From assembly GCA_015057705.1 (NCBI GenBank), contig SVDU01000022.1, positions 1-64,000 of the forward strand: 64,000 nt of DNA, in the 5' to 3' direction. The position numbers and the translations under genes are program-made. The DNA comes from Paenibacillaceae bacterium (GTDB lineage: Bacteria; Bacillota; Clostridia; Lachnospirales; Lachnospiraceae). Shown piece after piece: positions 42,592-49,813 of the stretch (positions within the stretch are counted from its first letter, which is position 1; the number at the start of each line of letters is the position of its first letter). The notes under the pieces were generated by a model. It did no database searches. It was not told where the DNA came from and worked only from the letters and a program-made list of their open reading frames with translations.

Positions 42592-43914
42592 CTAATGTGG
42601 GCATTTAGTATATTTAGTTTCACTTGTTAATGATCCTAATGACATCGTACCACATTGCGAACACCTTTTGGCTGAATAAGATTTAGTCAAACAACTACCG
42701 TCAGAATTTTTAGTATGTTTTTGATAAATCCCATCAACATAAGTATGTTGTTTACATTTTTTTCTCGCGGTTAATTTATTAGTTATTTCATAACATTTCC
42801 CATTTATGTCTGTAAACTGAGAATCGAAAACTGTTTTAGATTCTGGTGAGAATCTTACACTATTTTCATCACCTGGCATAAATGATACAATTTGCTTCGA
42901 GGTATTAAGAAATACTTCTTTAGAAGGCTCTCCTTCCCATATAATTGTATAAGGCTTTTCATAAGCAAAAACAGTAATGCTACTACATGCAATCATTCCG
43001 ATTGAAAGTAAAAAAGCTAATTTTGATGTTTTCTTTTTAGCATGCATAATAAAATCAATCCTTTCTTTAATATATTTTTGACCTTTACTAAAGGAGGTTA
43101 TATATGCTCCTGGATAGCTCATTTTATTTGTTGCCATGTCAATAATTAAATGTCCATATTCTTTTTTTTCATGTTTATTCATAAACTTAGTAACAAACTC
43201 ATCACATGCAAACTCACATGCCGTATCTAAATAAGAGTCTAATATAAACATTAATGGATTAAACCAGTAAATTCCCACAACAATTAAACGTAAAAAGCGG
43301 ATAAGTGAATCATTCTTCTTTATATGATATAGCTCGTGTAAAATAATTAAATCTATTTCGTATAATTCAGCGACCGCTGGTATTACTATAATTGGATCAA
43401 AAACACCAGTAGTAAATGGAGAAACTTCTAAATTGGCAATATAAATATGTATATTTCTTTTAATATTTAGACTCTTTTGATGTTTTTTTAGGATACTCAA
43501 AATATATGTATTGCTATTTTCATGGGCAGTAGACAATATATTATTCCGAAAATCAATTTGTTTCCGTAGATGTCGAGTGAAAAGAACAAGAGAAATAAAA
43601 AACCATGCTAAAAAGATAAACAAATTATATTTATAATGCGAATTTACATAGATCCCGTGTTTAGTAAACATAACAACTTCTGAAGATCCATTTATTAATA
43701 TATCTGATTTGACTTGAAAGGGAAAAAAATATAAGAACAATGTTTGAATTGACAATTTTAGATAAACAAAAGGGGTAATTGATAAAATAAGACATATCTT
43801 TAACAATGAATATCTATATGATTGTAGATATAAATTTTTCTTGAAATGTTCAATTATTAAAAATATTATAAAAAGAATATTACTGGATAATATCATTGTA
43901 ATAACAACATTCAT
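42592..43914 (-). CDS. M56 (BlaR1-type) membrane metallopeptidase with cysteine-rich tail
   Basis: A 440-residue membrane protein. Membrane segments lie near residues 5-22, 38-65, 97-114, 205-225 and 300-320. The zinc-protease motif HELYH is at 193-197, between the third and fourth helix, as in BlaR1/MecR1. No penicillin-binding domain follows. Instead, a tail of about 120 residues, predicted outside, ends in six cysteines and several His (KKCKQH, RCSQC, KCPH), perhaps a zinc or peptide sensor. It starts 9 bp after the BlaI-like gene, forming a sensor-protease/repressor pair. As the exporter has no peptidase, this protease is also a candidate for leader removal, though that is speculation. 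Confidence 0.82.
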   Translation of the reverse strand: MNVVITMILSSNILFIIFLIIEHFKKNLYLQSYRYSLLKICLILSITPFVYLKLSIQTLFLYFFPFQVKSDILINGSSEVVMFTKHGIYVNSHYKYNLFIFLAWFFISLVLFTRHLRKQIDFRNNILSTAHENSNTYILSILKKHQKSLNIKRNIHIYIANLEVSPFTTGVFDPIIVIPAVAELYEIDLIILHELYHIKKNDSLIRFLRLIVVGIYWFNPLMFILDSYLDTACEFACDEFVTKFMNKHEKKEYGHLIIDMATNKMSYPGAYITSFSKGQKYIKERIDFIMHAKKKTSKLAFLLSIGMIACSSITVFAYEKPYTIIWEGEPSKEVFLNTSKQIVSFMPGDENSVRFSPESKTVFDSQFTDINGKCYEITNKLTARKKCKQHTYVDGIYQKHTKNSDGSCLTKSYSAKRCSQCGTMSLGSLTSETKYTKCPH

Positions 43915-43923
43915 ATTTTCTCA

Positions 43924-44283
43924 CTACTCCAATTTATCTAAATACTCCTTTAACTCAATTGCCTCTTCACTTGTTATTTTATCGTTTCCACTTAAGGCAG
44001 TTACAAATTTCTTAAAAGATCCTTCATACATAGTGTCTAATATTTCTTTAGCTTTAAAACGGTCAAATTCCTCTTTTGTATATGCATACATATATAATTT
44101 ATCGTTTTTGACAAGAATACCTTTATCAACCATACGTGTTAAATAGGTATTAATTGTTTGTCTTTTGCTAGATTTTCCACGATTGTTAAAATATTCCCAA
44201 AATTCTGCGCCAGAAAGCCACTGCTTTTTATTCCATAGTAAATTCATAATTTCTAGTTCTGTCTTTGAAAGGTTAAATTTCAT
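43924..44283 (-). CDS. BlaI/MecI/CopY-family repressor
   Basis: A 119-residue winged-helix repressor. The DNA-binding part spans about residues 3-75 (LSKTELEIMNLLWNKKQWLSG; KRQTINTYLTRMVDKGIL), followed by the dimerization helices (FKKFVTALSGNDKITSEEA). The start is set at ATG 44283, because AAGGAG directly abuts the ATG at 44292 and is 9 nt from 44283. It is the first gene of the maturation operon. It probably represses both this operon and the divergent precursor operon through TGTAGTAAT half-sites in the shared control region. Cleavage by the M56 protease would relieve repression, by analogy with BlaR1/BlaI. Confidence 0.88.
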   Translation of the reverse strand: MKFNLSKTELEIMNLLWNKKQWLSGAEFWEYFNNRGKSSKRQTINTYLTRMVDKGILVKNDKLYMYAYTKEEFDRFKAKEILDTMYEGSFKKFVTALSGNDKITSEEAIELKEYLDKLE

Positions 44284-44307
44284 TATGTCCATCTCCTTAA
44301 TATGTTC

Positions 44308-44336
44308 ATATTACTACACCTTTGTAGAAATGTCAA
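44308..44336 (-). promoter_or_regulatory. Promoter and BlaI-type operator of the maturation operon
   Basis: On the minus strand TTGACA (44331-44336), a 17-bp spacer and TAATAT (44308-44313). The whole spacer is filled by the dyad CTACA-CCTT-TGTAG (plus strand 44314-44327), which has the TACA/TGTA symmetry of BlaI/MecI sites. A bound repressor would cover the promoter directly. Confidence 0.75.
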
Positions 44337-44364
44337 TTATAAATAAAAAAGCAACCAAATAAAG

Positions 44365-44418
44365 TTGACAAATATGCAGCATTTATGATACCCTCTAGTT
44401 AAGACACGTTGTAGTAAT
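44365..44418 (+). promoter_or_regulatory. Promoter and second repressor half-site of the precursor operon
   Basis: A perfect TTGACA is at 44365-44370. The -10 is weak (GATACC or TACCCT near 44387-44394). Just after the expected transcription start, TGTAGTAAT at 44410-44418 repeats, in inverted orientation, the sequence found at 44310-44318 in the other operator; ACA-CGT-TGT (44404-44412) gives it a partial dyad. Confidence 0.55.
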
Positions 44419-44461
44419 TGCAGGTTGTAAGCAAAAAAAACAATAGAAGGAGGGAGAATAT

Positions 44462-45727
44462 ATGAATATAAGACTAATAGGGAAGTATGTAATATTAGGT
44501 ATAATTTCATTATGTATTATTTTGGGAGTATTTAATGTAGTTACAAAGGCTGGTATTAATCATATTAATATCTCAAAGTATGATGCTTTATTAAAGTTAA
44601 AATCAGATAATTATATGCAAATGACAATAGAGGAATTTAGAAGTCATGCCTTAGATGTATTGTTTGAGCAGGGTAACGAAAAACAAAATCAGAAGTTGCT
44701 ATTAGAGGCACTGGGGGATGAACAACTTCATGCCACTAGATTTACAGATGCGTCAGCTTTTTTTATACGTAATGTAGTAGTTCCATTAACAGGTGAAAAT
44801 TGGAAAAATGAATTTTTATATGGAGGCGTGGATCATCCCTTTAATAAAGGAAATGGTGTAGTTGAATTCAGAGCAGTTTTAACAATTAAAGATACTACTA
44901 TGAGCATTAGTGATTATCAAAAGATCTACTCTGATCTATATGAATCAATAACAGAATTGCTCGATTCTAAGTCTGATAAAGACTTATCCAATGATGTGTT
45001 AATTTTAAATGAGTTAAAGAGTAAATTATCAAAGTATGCACATGAAATAAACAAAGCAGATAAAGTATCTTTAATAATTAATGATTGTTTCTATATTATT
45101 GAATATGACAACTACAATTCTATAGGTGATTTAATGAAAAAAAATGGCCAAAGTGAAAGAGATTCTAAAAAACTGGCAGCGGATGTAAATAAAGTTCTAT
45201 TTTTAGCGGTCGACGGTTATGAAAGTTTTACATTGGCAGAATATAGAGCTTTCATTGAAAACAAATTAAGTTCAGACTCTTCCCTGAAATCATCAAAAAA
45301 CCGTGTTATGAGAGCAATTAATTCAATTCCGACTAAATTGGATACTAATATTTTGACAGATAGTGAGTTAAAATTCATTTCATATACGTTATCCTGTAGC
45401 ATAGCCGAAACAGCCTATTACGTGGATAAAGTAACTTTACCGAGCTTTGATGATGGTTTTTTTGTAAAATCAGCCTTAGTAGGTGATTTAACATATGTTG
45501 AATATTCCGTACAATACACAGTTAAAGATGAAACCAGACTTACTGTTGGTCAAAGAGATAAGGCTATATTTAGTATTGTTAATGGAATGAAAGAATTTGT
45601 TAAAAATACAAAACTAGATCCAATGGATTCGGCATATATAGAAGAAATGAAAAAAGAACTTAATAGACTTGCAGAAGCTAACTCAAGCAATGACCTTGCA
45701 ATGGAAATTATTTTGTGCACTAATTAA
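44462..45727 (+). CDS. Membrane-anchored protein with a duplicated domain, in the peptide island
   Basis: A 421-residue protein with one N-terminal membrane anchor (about residues 9-28, YVILGIISLCIILGVFNVV) and a large part probably outside the cell. That part is a tandem duplication: about 43-200 and 243-412. Paired segments are DNYMQMTIEEFRSHA with DGYESFTLAEYRAFI, FIRNVVVPL with YVDKVTLPS, and VEFRAVLTIKDTTMSI with VEYSVQYTVKDETRLT. I do not recognise a named family. From memory, related segments occur outside the membrane in some clostridial M56 proteins, so it may be a split-off sensor. It is co-transcribed with the precursor 61 bp downstream; immunity or sensing are possible roles. Confidence 0.65.
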   Translation: MNIRLIGKYVILGIISLCIILGVFNVVTKAGINHINISKYDALLKLKSDNYMQMTIEEFRSHALDVLFEQGNEKQNQKLLLEALGDEQLHATRFTDASAFFIRNVVVPLTGENWKNEFLYGGVDHPFNKGNGVVEFRAVLTIKDTTMSISDYQKIYSDLYESITELLDSKSDKDLSNDVLILNELKSKLSKYAHEINKADKVSLIINDCFYIIEYDNYNSIGDLMKKNGQSERDSKKLAADVNKVLFLAVDGYESFTLAEYRAFIENKLSSDSSLKSSKNRVMRAINSIPTKLDTNILTDSELKFISYTLSCSIAETAYYVDKVTLPSFDDGFFVKSALVGDLTYVEYSVQYTVKDETRLTVGQRDKAIFSIVNGMKEFVKNTKLDPMDSAYIEEMKKELNRLAEANSSNDLAMEIILCTN

Positions 45728-45739
45728 ATGGATTATTAG

Positions 45740-45755
45740 ATAGTCATTTGACTAT
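45740..45755 (+). promoter_or_regulatory. Short hairpin between the anchor-protein gene and the precursor gene
   Basis: ATAGTCA-TT-TGACTAT followed by TTT. It could be a leaky terminator or RNA-processing element that adjusts the amount of precursor message relative to the upstream gene. No T run long enough for full termination. Confidence 0.35.
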
Positions 45756-45788
45756 TTTGATAAAATAATAAAGAAAGGAGAATACTTT

Positions 45789-45959
45789 ATGGAGTTCGGA
45801 AAGAAAAACAGCTTAAGTAAAATGAGTAATATTCAACCATTTGCTTGCAAGGGCTGTGTGGGTAGCTGTGTGGGTACATGTAGTGGAGGATGTGATGGCA
45901 GCTGTAAAGATGGTTGCTACAGAGGATGTAGGAGTACGTGTATTGGCAGTTCTAAATAG
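45789..45959 (+). CDS. CXXX-repeat RiPP precursor peptide
   Basis: A 56-residue peptide, with AAAGAAAGGAG 8 nt before the ATG. Residues 1-19 (MEFGKKNSLSKMSNIQPFA) are a leader-like, cysteine-free segment without a GG cleavage motif. The rest has nine cysteines at 20, 23, 27, 31, 35, 39, 43, 47 and 51. After the first CxxC, each Cys is exactly four residues from the next, giving eight C-x-x-x units rich in Gly and Ser (such as CVGS, CVGT, CSGG, CDGS). Strict period-4 cysteines next to a SPASM radical SAM enzyme point to enzymatic crosslinking. The likely product is an exported, thioether-type modified peptide. A hairpin terminator follows. Structure and activity are unknown. Confidence 0.85.
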   Translation: MEFGKKNSLSKMSNIQPFACKGCVGSCVGTCSGGCDGSCKDGCYRGCRSTCIGSSK

Positions 45960-45989
45960 TAATAATTATTAGTGTTCTTATGAGACACT

Positions 45990-46013
45990 GGGGCAGACAT
46001 TGTTGTCTGCCCC
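45990..46013 (+). terminator. Terminator of the precursor peptide transcript
   Basis: GGGGCAGACA (45990-45999) pairs perfectly with TGTCTGCCCC (46004-46013) around a 4-nt loop, 30 bp after the precursor stop. The T run is weak (GCTTTAC), so termination may be partial. Confidence 0.7.
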
Positions 46014-46063
46014 GCTTTACTGAGCACAACATGTGCGTAATCTTAAGGGTTCAGTCCCCTTAA

Positions 46064-47185
46064 TCAAAGATGAATATCCGCATAATTCAGATAACAATTC
46101 CAGTCATATTCATCCATATCGTGATTTCCTGTCTTATAATGATGCCCGATCCTTCCCTGATAAAGCGGCTGCTCCGGTAAAGGCTTCTTATTGGTCTCCA
46201 GTCCCTCAATTCCAAACAGGCGATATACCGCATCCGCCTGCACCAGAGACTCAAACTGTCCCTCTGGATCTGCCCATTTATCAAAGGTCTTGGAAGAGGT
46301 ATAGATCAGCCTTGGAGCGATTAATCCCAGCAGCATATGCTGGTCAAAGGGAAGTGTTTCTTCCTTATCGATATACTTTTGATAATTTTTGCTAAACCAG
46401 TATGGAAAGCGGGTTAAAATGTCTTTAATTCTCTCGCCCTTTGCTCCTCTGGACAGCGCATCTCCGCTGTTTCCTGCACAGCTGCTGACAGCCATGGCAA
46501 AGCGTTCGTCCTGAGCCGCCCCCCAAAGAGCCGTTTTTCCGCCCCTGGAGTGTCCCACCAACGCCACTCTTCTCTCATCGATCAAAGGCTCTGTCTCAAA
46601 GTAATCCATGATCCGGCTTGCCGCCCAGGACCAGGCGGTAATTGCTCCCCATGCATCGTCAGGCCTGTTGGTTACATACTCCGGAAACAGCCTTGAAAAT
46701 CCAGTTGTAAAGCCTTCCTCATAATCAGGGGATACCTCCTGGGTACGGAAGGCAGCACAGGCATATCCTTTGGAAATTATAGTCTCAACCGGATAAAAGG
46801 GGCTTAAGAAATGCCTTGCAGGATCGCTGTCCTTAATCCCACGATTGCATACGGTCACAAACGCAGGCACTGGCTTTATGGCACCTGTAGGGATGAAAAC
46901 AACGAAACAGAAGCTAAAATGAATTCCCTTCCGGACAGCTAACACCTCCACGGTTTTTCTCACCGCTCTCCCCTGAAGAATCTCCTCAGACTGCCTGGAA
47001 TCAGCAACCCGGATATGAAGTTCCATATCGCTTACATCCGGCAAACGACCGTATTCCTCTTTCTTAAACAGCTCAAGCAGCTCTGGTCTGCGTTTTCTCA
47101 GCCATATTTCCCAATCTGTCACCTCTGTTCCATCCAGGCAAGTCAGAACAGAGGGTACGTTTCTTTTATTTTCAGGCATCTTCAT
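46064..47185 (-). CDS. CE15-type glucuronoyl esterase / alpha-beta hydrolase
   Basis: A 373-residue alpha/beta hydrolase that resembles carbohydrate esterase family 15. The nucleophile Ser lies in VALVGHSRGGKTALW (family form G-C/H-S-R-x-G-K), and the catalytic His probably in GRIGHHYKTGNHDM. CE15 enzymes cleave esters between glucuronic acid on xylan and lignin alcohols or methyl groups. No signal peptide is present, so it would act on imported oligosaccharides. The start is set at ATG 47185, as AAGAAGGAG lies inside the longer frame. It is the last gene after the kinase and regulator, in the operon regulated with the ABC cassette. A role with the GH67 enzyme elsewhere in the window is likely. 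Confidence 0.75.
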   Translation of the reverse strand: MKMPENKRNVPSVLTCLDGTEVTDWEIWLRKRRPELLELFKKEEYGRLPDVSDMELHIRVADSRQSEEILQGRAVRKTVEVLAVRKGIHFSFCFVVFIPTGAIKPVPAFVTVCNRGIKDSDPARHFLSPFYPVETIISKGYACAAFRTQEVSPDYEEGFTTGFSRLFPEYVTNRPDDAWGAITAWSWAASRIMDYFETEPLIDERRVALVGHSRGGKTALWGAAQDERFAMAVSSCAGNSGDALSRGAKGERIKDILTRFPYWFSKNYQKYIDKEETLPFDQHMLLGLIAPRLIYTSSKTFDKWADPEGQFESLVQADAVYRLFGIEGLETNKKPLPEQPLYQGRIGHHYKTGNHDMDEYDWNCYLNYADIHL

Positions 47186-47202
47186 TGGCATCTCCTTCTT
47201 TC

Positions 47203-47976
47203 TCACTTACTGTAAAGTTTGATATCACTTGGTGCATAGCCGAATTGTTTCTTAAACACCTGGAAAAAATAGGAGTAATCACGGTATCCCAGCATATGTG
47301 CCACCTCATTCACCCGGTTCTGTGGGTTCTTAAGAAGAATTCTGGCATTTTCCATTTTTACCATGGTGACGTAATTAACAAATCCAACCCCTGTCTCTTT
47401 CTTAAAACACTTGCTGAAATAAGAGGTGGATATTAAAAGCTCCCTGCAAATATTTCCCAGAGAAATATTATGGTTAATATGCTTGTCAACGTAATCCAGG
47501 GACTCTGAAACTGCAGTGGAATACTCCTGGCTCTTCTGCCTGATAAAGCGGATCCGTTCCTCTAGAGTATCCGGCGTTTTTTCTGCTGCAACCCGTTCTT
47601 TCTTCATAATTGCCCCCACGGCCTTTTCAAGCGCCTGTTCCATCTCTTCGGTCATCACAGGCTTTAAGAGAAAATCGCTGGCTCCATACCGGATTGCCCG
47701 CTGCGCATACTCAAACTGATTGTATCCGGATATAATAATAAACTGCATGTCCTGTCTTTGCTGCTTAATCTTTTCGATAATATCCAGCCCGTTAAATCCC
47801 GGCATCTGGATGTCGATGATTACAATATCCGGATTCTTTTTATGAATCAGCTCCAGACCTGCAATCCCGTCATAAGCCACCCCTGTCACCTGGCAATGAA
47901 ACGATTCCCAGTTAGTGGCTTTCACAATTGCTGTTACTGCTATTTTATTATCATCTATTACTACTACCGAGTACAT
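47203..47976 (-). CDS. AraC-type response regulator
   Basis: A 257-residue response regulator, compact YesN type. The receiver has D8-D9, phospho-acceptor D55 (IVIIDIQMPGFNG) and a conserved Lys (DFLLKPV). The C-terminal 100 residues are two AraC helix-turn-helix units (LGNICRELLISTSYFSKCF; LGYRDYSYFFQVFKKQFG). The start is set at ATG 47976, after AGGGGAGGGGG; the open frame extends to 48075. It lies 20 bp after the kinase gene. It probably activates the ABC cassette and the esterase gene. Confidence 0.88.
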   Translation of the reverse strand: MYSVVVIDDNKIAVTAIVKATNWESFHCQVTGVAYDGIAGLELIHKKNPDIVIIDIQMPGFNGLDIIEKIKQQRQDMQFIIISGYNQFEYAQRAIRYGASDFLLKPVMTEEMEQALEKAVGAIMKKERVAAEKTPDTLEERIRFIRQKSQEYSTAVSESLDYVDKHINHNISLGNICRELLISTSYFSKCFKKETGVGFVNYVTMVKMENARILLKNPQNRVNEVAHMLGYRDYSYFFQVFKKQFGYAPSDIKLYSK

Positions 47977-47995
47977 AACGTTCCCCCTCCCCTTA

Positions 47996-49732
47996 CTATA
48001 ATAAAGGAAACTCCAGTCTGACTTCTGTATAATGAAGATACTCTGATTCGATCCATACACCGTAATCAGGTCCATACATCAGCTGAATCCGATCCTTTAC
48101 ATTCTTAATTCCAATCCGTTTTTTCGCTTCATTGCTCTCAAACAGTGTTGAGATCTTTTCCGCAGGTATTCCAAGCCCATTATCCCATACTTTTATAACA
48201 AGCCTTTCTTCCTCACTATAAACGGAAATACGGATTGTACAAAGTCCAATCTTGGGCTCCATCCCATGAACAAGTGAATTTTCTACAATCGGCTGTAAAA
48301 TGCAACTGGGAACCATCATATCAAGAAGTAAATCATCTACCTCCCACTCCACTTCCAGCCTGTCCGGATAAATATTTTTATAAAGCTCTGTATAATTTTT
48401 TATGTACTCCATCTCTGCATTTAACGTGCAGGTATTCTTGCTTCGCTCTATGTTTCTTCTGAAAAATCTCGCCAGCAGACCGATCAGCCTGCTTACCTGC
48501 TTATCTCCGTTAATTTGTGCGATTCCATGAATGGACTGAAGTATATTAAACAGGAAATGGGGATTGATCTGAGCCTGCAGTTCATGATATTGAAACTCCA
48601 GCAACTTATATTCATTCTGCTGCTGTATCTCCTTCGCACTGCTGATCTGATCCATCAAAGACTGTATGTTGCCCGCCATCTCACTGATATGTTCTGAGAT
48701 GAGATCCATCTGATCGCCTTTTGAAAACGATGTGGGCTCCAGTTCAAATTCACCTCTTGATACGCGCGTAATGTTGCTTAGGAGAATCCGGAGATTGCCT
48801 GCCATATTACCAAACATCAGCCACAAAAAGATGATAATCAGTACAAAGATTAAGAGTCCGATAAAAGATACAAAATAAAGCAAATCAGAAAACCGGCTGT
48901 TCTTTGCCTTTAGATCTACCTCGTGGGCAATTTTAATTCTTCCCCGGCTGACCTGATATTCGGCATATAAATAATTGTCCTTTTCTTCTCTGTGGTCTGC
49001 CCCTGCTTTTAAGCGGTCTCTTTCACTGGTGGTAAATAAAAGATTTCCGTTTATATCATAAAGTGCAAAATTTCCCACTTTACTGCTGTCTATATCCTGA
49101 AAAATCTCTTTTAAAACCGTATTTTTAAGCTCTGCGATCACACAGCCGCTGAATTTCATGGTAGTCTCATCGAATAAATAACGCATCAGGACAATTCCAT
49201 CATTACTGGCACTCCTGGTCCATATGGTATTGCCCGGTCGATGAGACACATCCTCTTTGTTATCATAATACAGCTTCAGAACAGATTCTTCACTGGGTCT
49301 TCCCTCTCTGGGTCTGCCGTCCCTGCATGCCAGATAAACGGTATCGGAACGATCGATTACAGACACCCAGTTGATATCGTAATTGGTACTAAGCATTTCT
49401 TCCAGCTGTTTTCTCAATCTGGGCTTTAAAAACGGGTCAACTGCTTTATCCGGACCTGTAACCGTCCGAAGCATGGGAGTCAGACGCTGATTCGTTGCCG
49501 TTAAAGGAATTGTACCCTCCATGAGTTCCGTTAAAGAGATATCTACATTCCTGCAAATCTGTTCCGTTAATGTGTCGGACTGATAGGTAAGTTCTGTCTT
49601 AAACCATTTGCATGTCACGTGGTAAATACAAATGAGAGCAGCCAGAAATGTAAGTCCCAGCAATGCCGTCACTGCAATCATTTTAAAATAAAGCGTCTTC
49701 CTGAACCGGATGCGTTCTTTGGCAGATTCCAT
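47996..49732 (-). CDS. YesM-type sensor histidine kinase
   Basis: A 578-residue membrane kinase. One membrane helix near residues 15-40, a roughly 230-residue extracellular dCache-like sensor, a second helix near 275-300 (LLYFVSFIGLLIFVLIIIFL), a HAMP linker, the phosphoacceptor His in QINPHFLFNILQSI, and an HATPase domain (VWDNGLGIPAEKI). The start is set at ATG 49732, with GAGGGGG upstream; the frame opens at 49774. It has its own consensus promoter in the gap after the ABC permeases. It likely senses the sugar bound by the adjacent lipoprotein. Confidence 0.88.
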   Translation of the reverse strand: MESAKERIRFRKTLYFKMIAVTALLGLTFLAALICIYHVTCKWFKTELTYQSDTLTEQICRNVDISLTELMEGTIPLTATNQRLTPMLRTVTGPDKAVDPFLKPRLRKQLEEMLSTNYDINWVSVIDRSDTVYLACRDGRPREGRPSEESVLKLYYDNKEDVSHRPGNTIWTRSASNDGIVLMRYLFDETTMKFSGCVIAELKNTVLKEIFQDIDSSKVGNFALYDINGNLLFTTSERDRLKAGADHREEKDNYLYAEYQVSRGRIKIAHEVDLKAKNSRFSDLLYFVSFIGLLIFVLIIIFLWLMFGNMAGNLRILLSNITRVSRGEFELEPTSFSKGDQMDLISEHISEMAGNIQSLMDQISSAKEIQQQNEYKLLEFQYHELQAQINPHFLFNILQSIHGIAQINGDKQVSRLIGLLARFFRRNIERSKNTCTLNAEMEYIKNYTELYKNIYPDRLEVEWEVDDLLLDMMVPSCILQPIVENSLVHGMEPKIGLCTIRISVYSEEERLVIKVWDNGLGIPAEKISTLFESNEAKKRIGIKNVKDRIQLMYGPDYGVWIESEYLHYTEVRLEFPLL

Positions 49733-49756
49733 AATATAACCCCCTCGTCTTTTCCC

Positions 49757-49785
49757 ACTATAGCAACTTGGCAAAAGAATGTCAA
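49757..49785 (-). promoter_or_regulatory. Promoter of the kinase-regulator-esterase genes
   Basis: On the minus strand TTGACA (49780-49785), a 17-bp spacer and TATAGT (49757-49762), 24 bp before the kinase start. It separates the two-component genes from the ABC cassette upstream. Confidence 0.75.
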
Positions 49786-49813
49786 CGCCGGATCATAGGC
49801 AGATTTAACCAGC

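Noticed and set aside
43841-44146. Plus-strand open frame of 101 codons opposite the M56 and BlaI-like genes
   Set aside because: It is a shadow of two well-supported genes, with no ribosome site and no recognisable protein features.
42592-44283. Beta-lactam resistance locus (BlaR1/BlaI)
   Set aside because: The M56 protein has no penicillin-binding sensor domain and no beta-lactamase or mecA-like gene is nearby; the pair leads a RiPP maturation operon instead.
46030-46055. Sequence resembling a tRNA T-arm (AAGGG-TTCAGTC-CCCTT) at the right edge of the peptide island, as a possible attachment site
   Set aside because: The loop has G where the near-universal A58 should be, no tRNA body is present, and no matching copy was found at the left edge. 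It is better read as a weak hairpin after the CE15 gene.
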